A stretch of DNA of 64,000 bases from Kingdonia uniflora (GCA_014058105.1 JACGCM010002552.1:1-64000); one strand, 5' to 3'. Numbered from the stretch's first letter, positions 1-12,554 are shown. The notes: a model not told the origin generated them from the letters alone. Numbers and translations are program-made.

Positions 1-329
1 CAACCTGTGGCATAGCAGATGAAAGTATAATGGATATTAGTTATGTAGGGTCAAATATTGACTAATAGAATTAATCAGAACATTGTAACAGATTCAAATT
101 TAGCCAAATATGGCCATTACACAAATGGCTATGTGAGGTACGAAGAATAGACAACAATTGACATGATAATGGGATTTACTTGGAAGTTGTAGAAAGATTC
201 GCACTTTATCAAAACCGGCTTCAGTCCAACATTGAGGTGCTGCATCCAAAATGATGGAGTAATGTCTATCGGACAGGGTTTTGATTCAAGAGGTACTTTC
301 CTCCGAACGATAGTTTCAGTCTCTAATAC

Positions 330-830
330 GAAGGAGCGTAAGTCCTACAATCGCCCCCTCGGAACTGAGGAGGAAGTGGATCGAACAGAGAGCAGCGAGT
401 GAAGTGTGGCTTTGGTTGAGAGAGAGAGACAGAAAGAGTGAAATACGAAGAGAGCTCGAACTGTTCGCGAGAGTGAGAGGATTAGATGATTTGGAGGGAA
501 TTTTGAAGAATGGATGTGAAAAAAGTGTTGTTGTGGTGAAAATCTTGGACGAAACGGAAGGAGGAATGAGAGAGGGAGATGGGATAGTAATGAGGGCGTT
601 TGAGCAGATGGAGGGTGAGTGAGAGACAAATTATTAATGTGAATGAAGGCGAGCTTGTTTGAAACGAGAGGAAATGTAGTGCAACGTAGAGATTTGGCAG
701 GTAGGACCCCCTAATTTTCCCCATTCTGTCCTTATAGAGAATCCAAATTTTTGAGAGCACTCATCTCTATTAGATGGTTGTTGGGTGGTGACTGCGTTGA
801 GACTTGAGTGATCCTCTAATCATTCCCAAG
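330..830. mobile_element. Putative end of a MULE-like element
   Basis: About 120 bp at 698-817 match, in the same orientation, the right end of the large element near 15738-15857. Both copies share the run GGCAGGTAGGACCC, a TTATAGAnAATCC block, an ACTCATCT block and a final GAGACTTGAGTG-CTCTAA. Both are preceded by a few hundred bases rich in GAGA on the plus strand. No recognisable coding sequence lies here; the short reading frames in this stretch are low-complexity by-products. I infer a second, mostly lost copy of the same transposon family, or a short derivative of it. No partner end was found to the left. Confidence 0.45.
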
Positions 831-3800
831 AAGGTAAAACCAAAAACTACTGGGAAACCTGGTCATAGGCTCATTCCTACTATAAAAAAGTTACAAACTC
901 CACAATTATAGAACGATGTCTCAACGACTAAGTGTAACCCTTCAAGTACACATTTTTGTCTTGTTTTTTTTTCTCTTGAAAAGGATCATCCCCCCCCCCC
1001 CCCGGGGTGAAGTACTGAAAAAATCATTGCTGGCAGTTACATGATAAGCTGATGCCTAATATACGTCCCTAACAAGAGAACCTGTTATCATACCTTTGTT
1101 GATTAGTACAAGTCTAGAACAACAATGCACCCATATGCGACTCTCAAAACACACTAACAATAACATTTACTTCCATCGTCCAGTAATTTGAAAAATAGAA
1201 AGACCAGAAATCCACGGAGGATTAGTAATTTAGTTAGCCATCAACAGAGCCCATCATCAAAAAACTATAACGCTAAATGCTACATCTTCGTTGTCACGGC
1301 ACCACATCAGAGCGTTCCCAATGACTCCAAAAGCCAGGATATAACATTGACCGTTGTAGATGCCTGCACATATATACTTTCTCTAACTTGTCTACTCATC
1401 TACCTGGAGGGAAAAGAATATAAAGTAACTCTCCTAAAAAAGTGAAATAAAAGAAAATGTAAAGAAATAAACTATTTGAGGGGAATTTTTAAGGAGTATC
1501 TTTACAATGCAGCTGCGCTGGCAGCTTAGCTATTCTATTTTCCACTGTCCAACGTATAATTCATCAGTGCGATCCTCAAACTTCCCAATCATACTTATAA
1601 GAATAATACTTAAAATATATATTGACAAAGAACATGATAAAGGGACATCTATTTTAAGGTTACCTCTGCCGATATGGGAGGCAGGCAGTCCTATTAAATG
1701 ATGATTCCACCGGACGCGCATGTGCAATGATTACCTTGAAGACTCATTCCGACCTAATCCAGGATTTGAGTTTTGGAAGAATTAACGAAGTCATGGGTGG
1801 AGGCCCTTGAGTATAAAGCCTAAATGATGTATCTGGAGGAAAAAGCCTGGGTCCTAGGAGGATTAAGCCCCCGAGCGGAGTGCCTATACATGCTTTTCTT
1901 CCCACCGGACGGCATGTCCACCCCAAATATTACCAGTTATTCCATAATTCAAACGTCTAGAGTGGTGAATAGAGGTCACGTGTATCTGAGGATTTGCACG
2001 GTTGTAAGAGTGTATTTGCTACGAAGGCCAAAAAGGCATGTATTGGGGCCGAACAGTGTAGAACCCCAAATGCCAAAATCGACGTATCTGAGGGAGATAG
2101 TTCCGTTCTTGAAAAGAATCATGACTGCGTCCTCCATAAGGTTTGCAATAAGGCGGTCCCATCATGCATCCCCCACTATATCTGGCCATATATGCTCAAT
2201 GGTACGATGCATCGTTAGTGCCCTGGTGGGACAAAACAACGTGATTACGTCCGTGAAGCGCTCGAAATGTTACAGGACGCTAATTATCTCGTTTCACATG
2301 CCCAAGGTCTGCGTCAAGATTTCAATAAATCTCATCGGCCGTGCTAGATTGGTGGGGGCTATAATAGTGGACAGAAGTTAGTCCGGCTGGGTTTTTCTAT
2401 CGTCGCCCATACAGACTAGAAAGTTTCATTGAGTCTTGGCCAGCAAAAGGAATCGTTATGACAAAGATCTGTTGGCTAGAATTATCCTTGCCTGAACCGG
2501 GAACAATCGGCTTCATCGTTTCTTGGGGCAGGTCGTGTGTCGAGTTGCCCCTTAAAACTGCTTCCTTTATTCTTGTCTCTTTGTGTTAATTCTTTTGCAC
2601 TACACATGTCGTAAGACCATGGGAATCTGCTGTGCTTTCTGCGCTAAACTTGTGAACTTGTGACTCTTGATATCGTCTATTGCTCCACATTGATTGTTTT
2701 GGTAGATGGGGAGCTTTATTATGGACTTGGGCGCATGATTGTGCATAAAAAATTTCTAATTAGTGTTTTCATGTAAACATAGTATTTTGATTGGAAAAGC
2801 ATCCTGGTGACGAGGTAAACAAGGTGGATATGTGCCAAGTCATATGATCATGAAGTACATCCATTTGGTATCGAAATTGGTGAAGTATCTAGCACATTTG
2901 GTTCTTCCTAGCTTCTTTAGTGATTGTTCCACGCTAGATTACCTGCAGTGGGCACTGTCTCAGAGCTATTGCTTGTGTTCTCAGTGAAAATTGGGAGTGA
3001 TCACAAAGATAGCGAGGCTGGTGGGCGGGGCTTGGAAAAGCAGGATCGCATCATGAAACGCAGGTGTTTGGCTCAGTTCCTATTGCCTCCATTTGGTGTG
3101 TTGTTTGGTAAACAGAACCAGGTAAGTAGAAAGACGCACAGAAAAGTTGCGGAGGTTTTAGGAACCAAAAAGTGGAACAGCAGGGGAGATAACAATTGAA
3201 AAAAAAGGAAAAAAAGGAAACGGTGACTGTTATACCAATACTGCGAGTTTTTGCTTATCCACCAATACCAGATCTGATAGTCTCGTCTAGCTAGCCTGGA
3301 AGGCAGATAATTAGTCAATGTGGGTATACAACAAGGGAGAAAGAAGGGAGGAGAGGGAGGGACCACCGATACCTCTCAGTTCCGGAGGACCTATAAGGAA
3401 TAACAGATGCTTTGATAGGCTTGAACCCAAGTGCGTGTTTATAAACTTGTTGCAAGCGCTGCCTTATACCCAAACGGGGGATTTAAACCATTATCTATTA
3501 AAAGCAAAAGACAAAATATGTGTGTAAAGCTTGCCGCAACAACATGACAACGTATCCAACCAAACTTCGCTAACCGATGCTGATGGGAAGCTAGTGTAGT
3601 AATTGTTAGTGCTATAAATTTACTTTAGATCATTACCAATTCGCTCCAGTATGGCAATTCATCTCTTTTGACCTCAATCAGTCTCTGTCCGTCAAAATCA
3701 AAATCATTATGCGAAGTTAAGAATTTTGTAATTGCATCCACCCCTAATGAGTGTAAAAACAAAAACACCCATAGAGGTTTCAGTAGTTTGTGGTTTATTT

Positions 3801-5890
3801 ATATAAGCAATTGCTTTTCGATATTAAACATTCATAACCAAATCTCTCTTTAAATGTCAATAGATTCTCTGGTCTATAAACAAAGAAAGACTTTTAGAAA
3901 AAGCGAACAAACCATTGGACGATAATTATCAAAGTTTTGAAATGGAACATTTCTCCAGTTTCAAGAAGAAGGTTTTCTTTCAAGAAAATTTGCAATACCT
4001 GAAAACAAAATTCGTTTGAGCCACCAGCAAATTAGTCAAAAATCTGTTTAAAGGAGCAATTAGTACTTCATTAGAATGACGGCTTAGCCTAAAAAAATAT
4101 CGAGACTTCCAAGCTGGATTCTCAGCTTGAATGCAACAACAAAAATAACTAGCGAAATTGTATAGCGGAGAGAAAAGACGCCTTAAATTATAAAGATAGT
4201 GGCATGCTGAACGTAATTAATAATCCTCAACAATTATTAATTATGAGGGCTGCACGGCAAGCCAAAATGCCGGCTTTTTCATAAGCTGTTAACTAAGCTC
4301 ATCGACGCCGACTGAGGGTATGCTGATGTATAAGGTTGCAATAGCTGTTGAACAAGGCGGTAAACCATTCTTTCTGAGTAATGAGAATTCCAAAAACAAT
4401 GTCTTTTACACACTGAAAAGTGCTGCGTGAACACTGCACAAATAAGGTTGGTGTTCCTTACGGACTTGGTTGGTAGGCATTCCACGGGGTGTAGGAGCAA
4501 AGGCTGTCATGATAGAGCACTCCAAAAGTGACTACATATCGACCTTGGAATCCAAATCAGTTTGTAACAGTCTAAAGTCTTGCTGGAGTCCAAAGTGTTT
4601 TTTTTTTACACAAAGAGGCGCTAGAGGAGACCTTGGGCGAGGCCGATTCGAGTTAAAAATATTGCTATCCGTGATCCCGAGTGGTACATTAAAGAAAAAT
4701 GGAGGTGGGGACCCTGAGCTGATACAATCAACGGGGCCAGAACGTTCGAACGTACATGGTTGAGAATTAAAGATGCCAGCACTTTCTTGAAAACAGGCCA
4801 TAAGCAAAAAACTGCACTAGTGTTCCGGTATTATGATTTTTCGCAAACAAGGGAAAATTATAGAGGGGCGATCAATGAAACAAGAGCATACTCAGAAATG
4901 CAAATTGTAGAAAAGTGCTTACGTGGTATCACCATTTTGATGACACATACCTATGAAGCATGGGTCCCACAATCTGTAAATAAATGGTAGATTATTTAGT
5001 CCAAGTTAACAATCTCGATAGAATACTATCCAAATCTAATACAATAAGACAACAGTAAGGGATTTTAATTAGTTGATTCCGGCGTCTTCAAGGCCATGTG
5101 TTCTCTCTCTTCAGCAGTGAAGCGTGGTAGTGGATCTGCGGGACGGGGCCATGCATGATGAGGATACATATTGATTATTCTTTATAGGCCATGCATCTCT
5201 GAAATTCAGTTTATGCTAACCCAATTATGCATATACAATTCATTGTTGAAAGGTTATGTGAGATTTGCAAAAAAATTCACTTTAGATTTAAAGTCTACGC
5301 AAAAATGAATTAATTAGCGGCTGTATTAGAGGTGTAATTATATTTATAGGTGTTCTTGCGATTCAGAGTGGCGAACGCACTTTTTTTTCTGAGCCTTGAG
5401 CATGTAATGCCAGCTATCCATCTTAAGTGGTGACAGAACTACAAACGAGACATTCACACCTTATATTTCAGGTGGTACCAATTTTTACCGTGCATAGCTA
5501 TCCAGATCTCAATTGCTAATTATAAGGGACAAGGGAAAAAAAAGATGAAGAAGAACAGCATTGATGAATGAGTATGGATAATATGACTAGAGTAACCCCA
5601 GAGTTACCAATTGATTCCTACACGACTTTTGTTTCTCAAAAAAAAAAAACCAAGAGCTCTTTGGCGGGGTTGTTGCTACTGTGACCTCAATGCTTGTAAC
5701 TTTTGTGGTCCTCACAGCTTGAGGATCCGTTCTATAGTTTGCCAATTGCTGCCTGACACACGCAGATTAATACGGTGTCTTCGGATAGAGCTAAATAAGT
5801 AATTTTAAGGAAAAGAAAAGAAACAGGTGATATCGCATCAGTCAGACACAGAAAACTCACAAACCATCTTTAAGCTGATCATCCACTTTT
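831..5890. other. No recognisable gene
   Basis: About 5 kb without a gene I can support. There is a poly-C run near 991-1004 and several A/T homopolymers. A 185-codon open frame at 1824-2381 on the plus strand has no family signature and an atypical composition. A possible splice donor (CAGGTAAG) at about 3119 follows a 60-codon open stretch, which could be an exon of an unknown or decayed gene. I see no conserved motif, TIR pair or LTR here. Confidence 0.5.
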
Positions 5891-5891
5891 G

Positions 5892-6164
5892 TTAAAATGG
5901 CGTCCAAATGATGTATAACCGCATCCCAGATGAAGGAGGAGGTGCGAAGGATAATAGCTCAGCTTTGTCTACCAATAGTGAGATATATGTCAGTATACGG
6001 TCAATGAAGACATAGATTACCGACGTCATATGATTTTGCAGATTTAGAGAGAACGGGTTGAAGAAGCAGCCGAAGATGCAGACATAAGAGAGTCCTAAAG
6101 ACTGGACAATTAAGGAGGTGTATGGGACTGTGAAGAGACAGAGGGCTAAAGTAATATCATACAC
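5892..6164 (-). other. Hydrophobic open frame, unassigned membrane-protein exon
   Basis: A 90-codon minus-strand frame with two or three strongly hydrophobic stretches (about residues 3-40 and 48-65), followed by a short proline/serine stretch. The spacing of hydrophobic segments resembles part of a small four-helix plant membrane protein, but I cannot assign a family. Upstream on this strand the frame runs directly into the first dyads of the large transposable element at about 6187, so it may be the broken end of a gene into which the element inserted. A chance open frame cannot be excluded. Confidence 0.25.
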
Positions 6165-6186
6165 AGGATACTTATTAACATCTAAG

Positions 6187-6668
6187 ATTGTCGATTTCGT
6201 AAATATTTGACCTAGGTAACCTAAAGTACATTGAAGAATTGTCGAAATTGGGAATATTGAAGTGAGATTGAGTAGGACACATTTAGTATTGTCGAATTCG
6301 GCAATTTAGCAGTGTAATATTGTTATACCTATCTATAGTTGAAGTGTAAGTTATAGGTACCTAAAGTATATTGAAAATTGTCGAAATTGAGAATTTGAAG
6401 TGAATTGAGTAGACACATTTAGTATTGTCGAATTCGACAATTTAGCAGTGTAAATGTTGTTATGGTTACATAATATTGTCGAATTCGACAATATTGAATT
6501 CACATGGTTCACAACATTTTTTGATTATACTTGTTTATAAGTCTAAATTGTCGAATTCGACAATAGTTACATATAACTTGTAGCTATTGAAATAGAGTAT
6601 TGTCGAATTCAATAATTTGCCAAATGCAATTGGACTTATGTTTACCTAATATTGTCGAACTCGACAAT
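6187..6668. repeat. Dyad cluster 1, upstream of the PMD gene
   Basis: Copies of the 18-bp dyad ATTGTCGA-NN-TCGACAAT start at 6187, 6238, 6288, 6377, 6424, 6475, 6547, 6599 and 6651. Those at 6424, 6475, 6547 and 6651 are perfect; the others carry changes or only one good arm. Start-to-start steps are mostly 47-52 bp, with one of 72 and one of 89. The cluster ends 54 bp before the PMD start codon at 6723, so it occupies the likely promoter or 5' UTR. The steps suggest an old tandem array in which the dyad was kept while the 33-bp linkers diverged. Confidence 0.9.
6221..6455. repeat. Two-copy tandem duplication of about 140 bp
   Basis: 6221-6323 and 6361-6455 are near-identical direct copies. 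Both run from CTAAAGTAnATTGA through a degenerate dyad, a GTAG-GACACATTTAGT stretch and a second dyad, to TTTAGCAGTGTAA. The first copy has GGCAAT and the second GACAAT in the right arm of the dyad. The duplication raises the dyad count upstream of the PMD gene. Confidence 0.8.
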
Positions 6669-8229
6669 TACCAAGTGCAATTTTACTAATCCTTTGAGTA
6701 ATAAATTCTGTGCAGGTACACAATGAATGAGAAAGTGTCTCCGACCGCTTCCAATAGAGGAAAAAGAGAGTTGGCTAGAGAAGGAGATCTACTTACATAT
6801 AAGAGAAAGAGAAAAACTATTGACCCAAGCACAGTCGTTCCTCCAAACACTATTGACAGTGCAAATGAGGGTGTTTGTGAAGGTGTGAATATTCCAACTG
6901 AGTCTGCCGAAGGTGTGAATATTCCCCATGGTTCAGAATTTGAGACTGAGTCTGCTCAAGCTGGTTTGGGAGCTCAACCACCGCTCCCAAATGTTTGCCC
7001 TGATTTTGATGAAAATATTCCTATTTTGGGGGGGTATTCGGAAGGTGAAGGGGCTACAAGCAACGACGGCGTATGCCTTAGTGATAAAAGCCTACTGAGG
7101 AGCTTCATGTTCCATGGAGCGAGGTCGATCGCGCTAGGGCAGGTATATTATTTAATGGAATCTCTTCTTTAATTATGTTATGTTATTCCTATTATTTATA
7201 GTTACATTTTGTTGGCATAATCACTATTATTGTTCAGGAGAAGCTTCCCATTCGTGCTCATCATCACCAGTCTACGTGGGACCTTAGAAAGGAACCACAA
7301 GTGGTCCAAGATTTCATAAAGTTGAAGGGTTTGGATAGGATTGGGGCCATATCCTATAATTATTATAACTCTGCCCTCATTTCTGCTTTTGTTGAGCGTT
7401 GGCAGCCGAAAACTAATACTTTCCACTTCAAATGGGGCGAGATGACTCCAACTCTGGATGATGTGAAGCAATTAGTTGAGTTGCCTGCAGATGGTGATGA
7501 CACGGTCATTGATGGTACCTGGGGATTCCTAGCGATTCTTGAGGTTTTCGAGAACAACCTTCTGCAGGATTTAAATGTTTTCAAATCTTTGAAAGCTGGG
7601 GGTGCTGGGAATTCATTATCACTGAAGAAACTTAAGTCTCACTATGCATACAAGTTAGAGAAGGTTCTCAGTGACGGTACCGCTGCAGCTGCCAAGAAGA
7701 AGAAAGGGCTAACAGCGAGGTCTGTTGCTCGTGCATATATGTTGTATGTCCTTGGGTCTTTCCTATTTCTCACGAAAAAGGAACAGACGTCAACGCACGC
7801 TACCTTGCCATGTTTGCCAAGGACAAGGTGGTAAGAAGTGGTCATGGGGATCAGCAGTTCTGGCCCACATGTATTACAATCTGGGTGCAGCATCTCGAGA
7901 TGATGCGAGACAATTCGCATGCTGTACCACGCTACTCGAGGTGATTCTGAACTCATTTATGTAACTGTTTTTTAGATATGGCTTCAACCTCTACTAATTT
8001 TATTTTGTTTATCTATATACATGTAGTCATGGATATTTGCACATTTCCCAAAGCTTAGTGGGATCCCCAAGGAGATGGACTCCGATGCATACGAGCATTG
8101 TACTTGTTGGAAATGGGACGTATCAGTTACGGATAGATATGGTGGTACAACTTTGCTCAATTTTAGGGAGGCATTGGACAACTACAAACTTGAGAATGTA
8201 AGTTCATTACCCTTCTCCACTGCTTCAAA

Positions 8230-8471
8230 ATTGTCGAATTCAAAAAAATTGATTAAGTATATCTACCAAGTAAATCAAATATTGTCGAATTCGACAATTA
8301 TTCAATTTCCTTTGAAAGTGAATATATAACATTGTCGAAATCGACAATATTGATTAAGTATATTTATTAAGTACATCTAATATTGTCGATTTCGACAATT
8401 ATTCAAATTCCTTTGAAAGTGAATATGCAACATTGTCGAAATGAACATGGGAAATTGTCGATTTCGACAAT
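8230..8471. repeat. Dyad cluster 2, PMD intron 3
   Basis: Dyads start at 8230 (left arm only), 8281, 8331, 8382, 8432 (left arm only) and 8454. The four full ones are perfect in both arms, with central pairs AT, AA, TT and TT. Steps are 51, 50, 51, 50 and 22 bp. Linker sequence is partly shared (TTCAAnTTCCTTTGAAAGTGAATAT occurs twice), so this cluster grew by tandem duplication inside the intron. Confidence 0.92.
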
Positions 8472-9362
8472 ATTCTATCTCAAGATTATCTGGCCCACAT
8501 ATACAGAGATAATGGTGCAAAATAAATTTGATTTATTTTCCATGTAGGTTGTATGGGACCCAAACATAGATAAAAGGGATTCCCCACATGCATTCAAGGA
8601 GGTCAACTTTTTCTATGAAACATTAGCAAGTCTAGATCATGTTCAGCCCTACTACCCAAATAGGGTTGTGCGGCAGTTCAATCGGGAACAAGGCATCCCC
8701 ACAAAGCAACTATTGACAAAGGTTTCTGACCTATGGAACGCAAAAGTGGCGATGAAATTTAGCCCTAACTATGAGTGGGTTGATTGCTTCTCTAGCCAAA
8801 AGTGGAATGAGTTCGCTTTGAAAAAAATTGATAGGGGGTGGAGGGTACGTGAGGGACCTCTAGTATGTACAGAGGCATACTTGGAGTGGTTTGCCTCTGT
8901 CTCGTGGACTACGATCTGTTCGATTACTGTTGACCTGGCTGCAGATAATTCTGGAATTCATCAAAGGAAGCCTGTCAGTGTCAATGAGCATGGTGACACC
9001 CCCGTGCACCAATCTGAAGATATTGCTGAACAATATAATGCATCGGTTAGTACATGTTAACACTATTTTTATCTCACTTCCCTTATATTATTTACACTTC
9101 AAACTTTTTAGTGTCTAATATTTTGTTTACATGAATTACCATTTTTGTAGCATCATGAGCACTCTAGTCGGTCTTCAAATATAAACCTAAATGACCAACA
9201 AATCACAACACTAAATGACCAGCTTCAGAAGCTCAAGAAGGATAAAGAGAAGGAGTCTGAAGCCAATTTAAATCTAAGAGAGGCCCTCAAAGAGAAGGTC
9301 AGTCATATTTATCTTTAGTTGTGCATAATGTTAGTTTTTATCTATAGTTATTAGTATAAATA

Positions 9363-9514
9363 ATTGTCGAGTTCGACAATTATTACAGTGTATGTGTAAG
9401 TGAACAAATGTAAATTGTCGAATTCGACAATTTTCACAGTTATTCTGAAAACTGTCATATATGTATTATTATCAAACTCGACAATTACATAATATTATTG
9501 TCGATTTCGACAAA
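9363..9514. repeat. Dyad cluster 3, PMD intron 5
   Basis: Dyads start at 9363 (perfect, centre GT), 9414 (perfect, centre AT), 9468 (right arm good, left arm decayed) and 9497 (one mismatch, centre TT). Steps are 51, 54 and 29 bp. The whole cluster lies between the exon ending at 9297 and the one starting at 9559. Confidence 0.9.
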
Positions 9515-10724
9515 AACACATAAACTAATCTAAATGTTTTATGTCAATTTAACCTCAGACAAGTGAATGCGATCTTCTTAAAGAAATCATTGAACAAATG
9601 AAGGCGGAGATTAAACTAAAGCGTGTAGTTGACGAGCAATGTGTACTAGAGTTCGCAGATCTTCCAAGTCAGTTAGATGCAAAGGTAAGGTCTTAGGCAG
9701 ATGTCATTATCGCATCCATTGTTTGTTTTTGTCAAAATCCTGATTTTCTTTGTTAAATTTATGTTTGCAGATATTGGAGTACAAAAATTTGGAGGAAAAA
9801 AATATAAGTTTTGAGGTAGAGCTAAGGCAAAAATCTGGCATTGAAGACTGTAATCAAAGCTTATCTGTTGAATTGAATAAAAAGGTAATGAGTTTAATAC
9901 AAAGGCAATAGTGTTGAGTGTCTCTAACCCCTAATTACTTATAGTTTTTCATTAATCATTCTTGCATGTGGCATAATTATTTTGTCCCCAATGTGTACAG
10001 TGTAAAGAGATCGAGTCACTAAAAGTGGTCAATGTGTTTTTGATGGAGCAGATAGACTTGCAACTTCCTCCAGCTACACCTGTGAGTTTACCAAAATTCA
10101 ATAATGTTTAATTATTTATCAATTATTTGTAAGTCTGGTAACATTGTTCTTGTGCTCATATTTTGAACAGCTTGTTGTGCTACAATCACATCAACCTGTG
10201 CCAGACACAACCCTAACAAAGAAGTATGAGGACTTGTTGGCTGCACATGAGGATATTAAGAAGAAGTTGATTGCGAAAGAAGATTTTGTAAGTCATTCAA
10301 AATGAATGAAATTAATTGGAGTTTATGTTTGATAATAGTGAATTAAAACTTAATTTTGTGTACGAATTTAGTGAATTGATAATAGTGAATTTAAGCTTCA
10401 TTTTGGGGGTTCATTTTGTATACGAATTTTTTAGTTAGTGGAATGGAGTTTGTGTTTGATTATCCCAAAATCAGATGTAGTATTCATTTTGGATTCCATG
10501 CTCAATATAGATTCACCCCTGCTCAAAATCAAATGTAGTACCCAAAATCACATTTAAATGAACTGGAGTTATATAGTTCATCTCCTTTATGTATTTGGAA
10601 CAGATAATGATCTGGACATCCAAGTAAAAGAAAGAAGCAGCGAGATATACGGAGGAAACTAACCATCTCGTAAACTCCCCCGCCCATCCTTCTGAATTAT
10701 ATGGAATCTTGATTTCAATGTTTA

Positions 10725-11300
10725 TTCTAATGTTGGATATTTTTATAGCGACAGAAGTTGGTTAATGCTGAAGAGAGGATGAAGTCTTTAGAAGCAAATA
10801 ATAGTGAATGGGTATGTCATATTCTTAACTCTTGTACATATTTGAGATTGCTCTGTGTAATGCATGGTTTCAAAATTATGTTATTGAAATCGAATATTGT
10901 CGAATTCGACAATTAGGATTTTTATTTCGAGTTATGCATGGCAAATATTGTCGAACTCGACAATTTAGATAATGTTCATGTACATACCAAGTCTATTTAT
11001 CCTAATGTTGGAGTTTTTTTTTTCAGCATAAGAAACTAGTTAATTTAGAAGAGAGGAAGAAGACTTTGGAAGTAGATAACAATGAATGGGTATGACATAT
11101 TCCTAACTCTTGTACTTATTTGAGATTGCTCTATTTAATGCATGGTTTGAAGTCATAGTTGTTGAATTCGACGATTACTATCTTCATATTGTCGAATTCG
11201 ACAATATTGGTAATATATATTTCTACTTGGACAATATATAATTGTCGAGTTCGACAATTATGACACTGCAATTGGAATTATGGATACACAATATTGTCGA
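10725..11300 (+). repeat. Tandemly duplicated exon-intron unit of about 278 bp
   Basis: Exons 10 (10749-10811) and 11 (11027-11089) of the PMD gene are both 63 bp and encode paired 21-residue coiled-coil segments of the form KLVNnEERnKnLEnnNnEW. The sequence before each (CTAATGTTGGA plus a T-rich acceptor) and after each (GTATGnCATATTC-TAACTCTTGTAC, then ATGCATGGTTT) is also duplicated, including dyads in the downstream intron. This is a segmental tandem duplication that kept frame because both introns are phase 0. Confidence 0.85.
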
Positions 11301-11310
11301 ATTCGACATA
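10896..11310. repeat. Dyad clusters 4 and 5, PMD introns 10 and 11
   Basis: Intron 10 holds two perfect dyads at 10896 (centre AT) and 10947 (centre AC), 51 bp apart. Intron 11 holds a decayed one at 11158, perfect ones at 11188 (AT) and 11241 (GT), and one with a damaged right end at 11293; the steps are 30, 53 and 52 bp. Exon 11 between the two clusters has none. The change at 11158 (GTTGTTGA for ATTGTCGA) includes a C-to-T change at the CpG, as expected from deamination of methylated DNA. Confidence 0.9.
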
Positions 11311-12554
11311 TTGCTCTAATATTACTGTCTGTTATAATATGAGGACTTGTTGTAGGAGGTTTGACGTCAAGCATTGAAGAAGGCAGTCGCAAGTGAAGGG
11401 ATGGGAGACATGGGGGACCCAACCTTCGAAGAATTTTTTGAGCAGAATGAAAGATTCTTCATAATAGCACAACAAGGACCTAAGGAAGATTATCAAGAAG
11501 ACTTGGTTTCCACGGCGGTAACCCTTGAAAATATTGTCATTGCTAGGAGGGAGAAAATGGCTAAGAAGAAGAAGATACAAGAACTTTTATTCCAACCGTG
11601 GACGAAGTATCTTGTAGATGTTCGTGGTGTCGAAATCAGTGATAACAATTCTGGTTTTAGGGTTACCGCCGCGATTCAGCACCAGAGCCAACATAGATTC
11701 CTAGATGTAATGAAATCATTGAAGACCTTTCTCTGCAAGGACCCTGCATTCTGGAAGAGTATCTTCAGCCAAACATTGGGTATACAATTCACTGCGGACG
11801 GGGATAACGCGTACCAAATTCTGTTGCAGGCGTGTTCTTATGGTCATCAACATATAGAGTATAGAAATATGACACATTTACTAGCCACCTATTATGAGAA
11901 GGTTGTGGTCTTCATTAGCCACACTAAAGCATATACATTGTTACCCCTGTTTTGGGCGCGCAAAAGAAATACTACTTCAAATGAGGAGAGGTTCTAAAAC
12001 CTAGTTATGGATACTAGTAAGTATTGGTGGTTTGGTTTGGGGGCGGACAACCATTTCGTTCGCTTGTTTCCAAGGTTCGATACACCAATACCTCTACTTT
12101 CTACTATTTTCTACAGTCATGTAAATCTGGAAATTCCTCTGGGTTTTATGAAATAACAACTAACTAGGTATTTTGATGTGAGAGTAAGGAACTTCAAGGC
12201 ATTACTTAGAGAGCACAAGTACCAGGGGTATAGAGTTAATGACATGGTTGCTATTGGTTTGTTAACAATCAAATAGGGTTGTCGACCAAATTTTGTATAT
12301 GACAGTTATGTTACATCAATGTTTATCACAGTATATAATACACGGGTATAAAATACAAACAGCAGTTATGCTACATCAATGTTTATCACAGTATATAATT
12401 TTTGGTAGAACACTCTATTGTTGATTTATTTTTGTAGTATATAAATTTTTGTTATGTCATATGAATATCATTTCTAACTCTCCCCTCTTCAAAATGTACA
12501 TTTTGCATCTGAAGAATATTTTAACAGTGCACTTGAGTGTCTCTAAAAATTGAA

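Larger units (their letters stand above)
6723..11997 (+). pseudogene. Plant mobile domain (PMD)/coiled-coil gene of the MULE, frameshifted
   Basis: Exons read as 6723-7142, 7238-7940, 8027-8197, 8548-9045, 9151-9297, 9559-9684, 9771-9884, 10001-10081, 10171-10287, 10749-10811, 11027-11089 and 11356-11997. Every intron falls in phase 0 with GT-AG ends. Exons 2-4 encode the PMD (PF10536-like, as in MAIN/MAIL1): a WDLRKEP start, LDRIGAISY, a FHFKWGEMTPTLDDV segment, SWGSAVLAHMYYNLG and YYPNRVVRQFNREQGIP. Exons 5-11 are charged and predicted to form coiled coil. The last exon (about 210 codons) is unassigned. Exon 2 is 703 bp, two short of a multiple of three, and I can see two single-base losses at about 7780 and 7830. 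A TGA at 11362-11364 follows the last acceptor, although the frame then stays open for 211 codons. The intact ancestor would have had about 1,040 residues. MAIN/MAIL proteins act in the nucleus on transposon silencing and gene expression. A function for this product is inferred only. Confidence 0.8.

Noticed and set aside
345..760. Several overlapping open frames on both strands
   Set aside because: They derive from purine-rich low-complexity DNA near a transposon end, and the minus-strand products are serine/histidine-rich by-products of GAGA repeats.
1824..2381. A 185-codon plus-strand open frame
   Set aside because: No recognisable domain, odd composition and no splice or promoter context. 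Chance open frames of this size can occur in 5 kb of relatively GC-rich sequence.
6165..6260. Left terminal inverted repeat matching the right end at 15738-15857
   Set aside because: I looked for the reverse complement (TTAGAGACACTCAAG...) near the first dyads and did not find it.
12000..12280. Continuation of the PMD gene after 11997
   Set aside because: Short open pieces exist (for example around VNDMVAIGL), but no consistent frame or family match allowed an exon call.
9905..12548. TTGAGTGTCTCTAA-type words at about 9915 and 12532 as internal element ends
   Set aside because: Only 12-16 bases match the terminal sequence and there is no further similarity, so they cannot be called termini.
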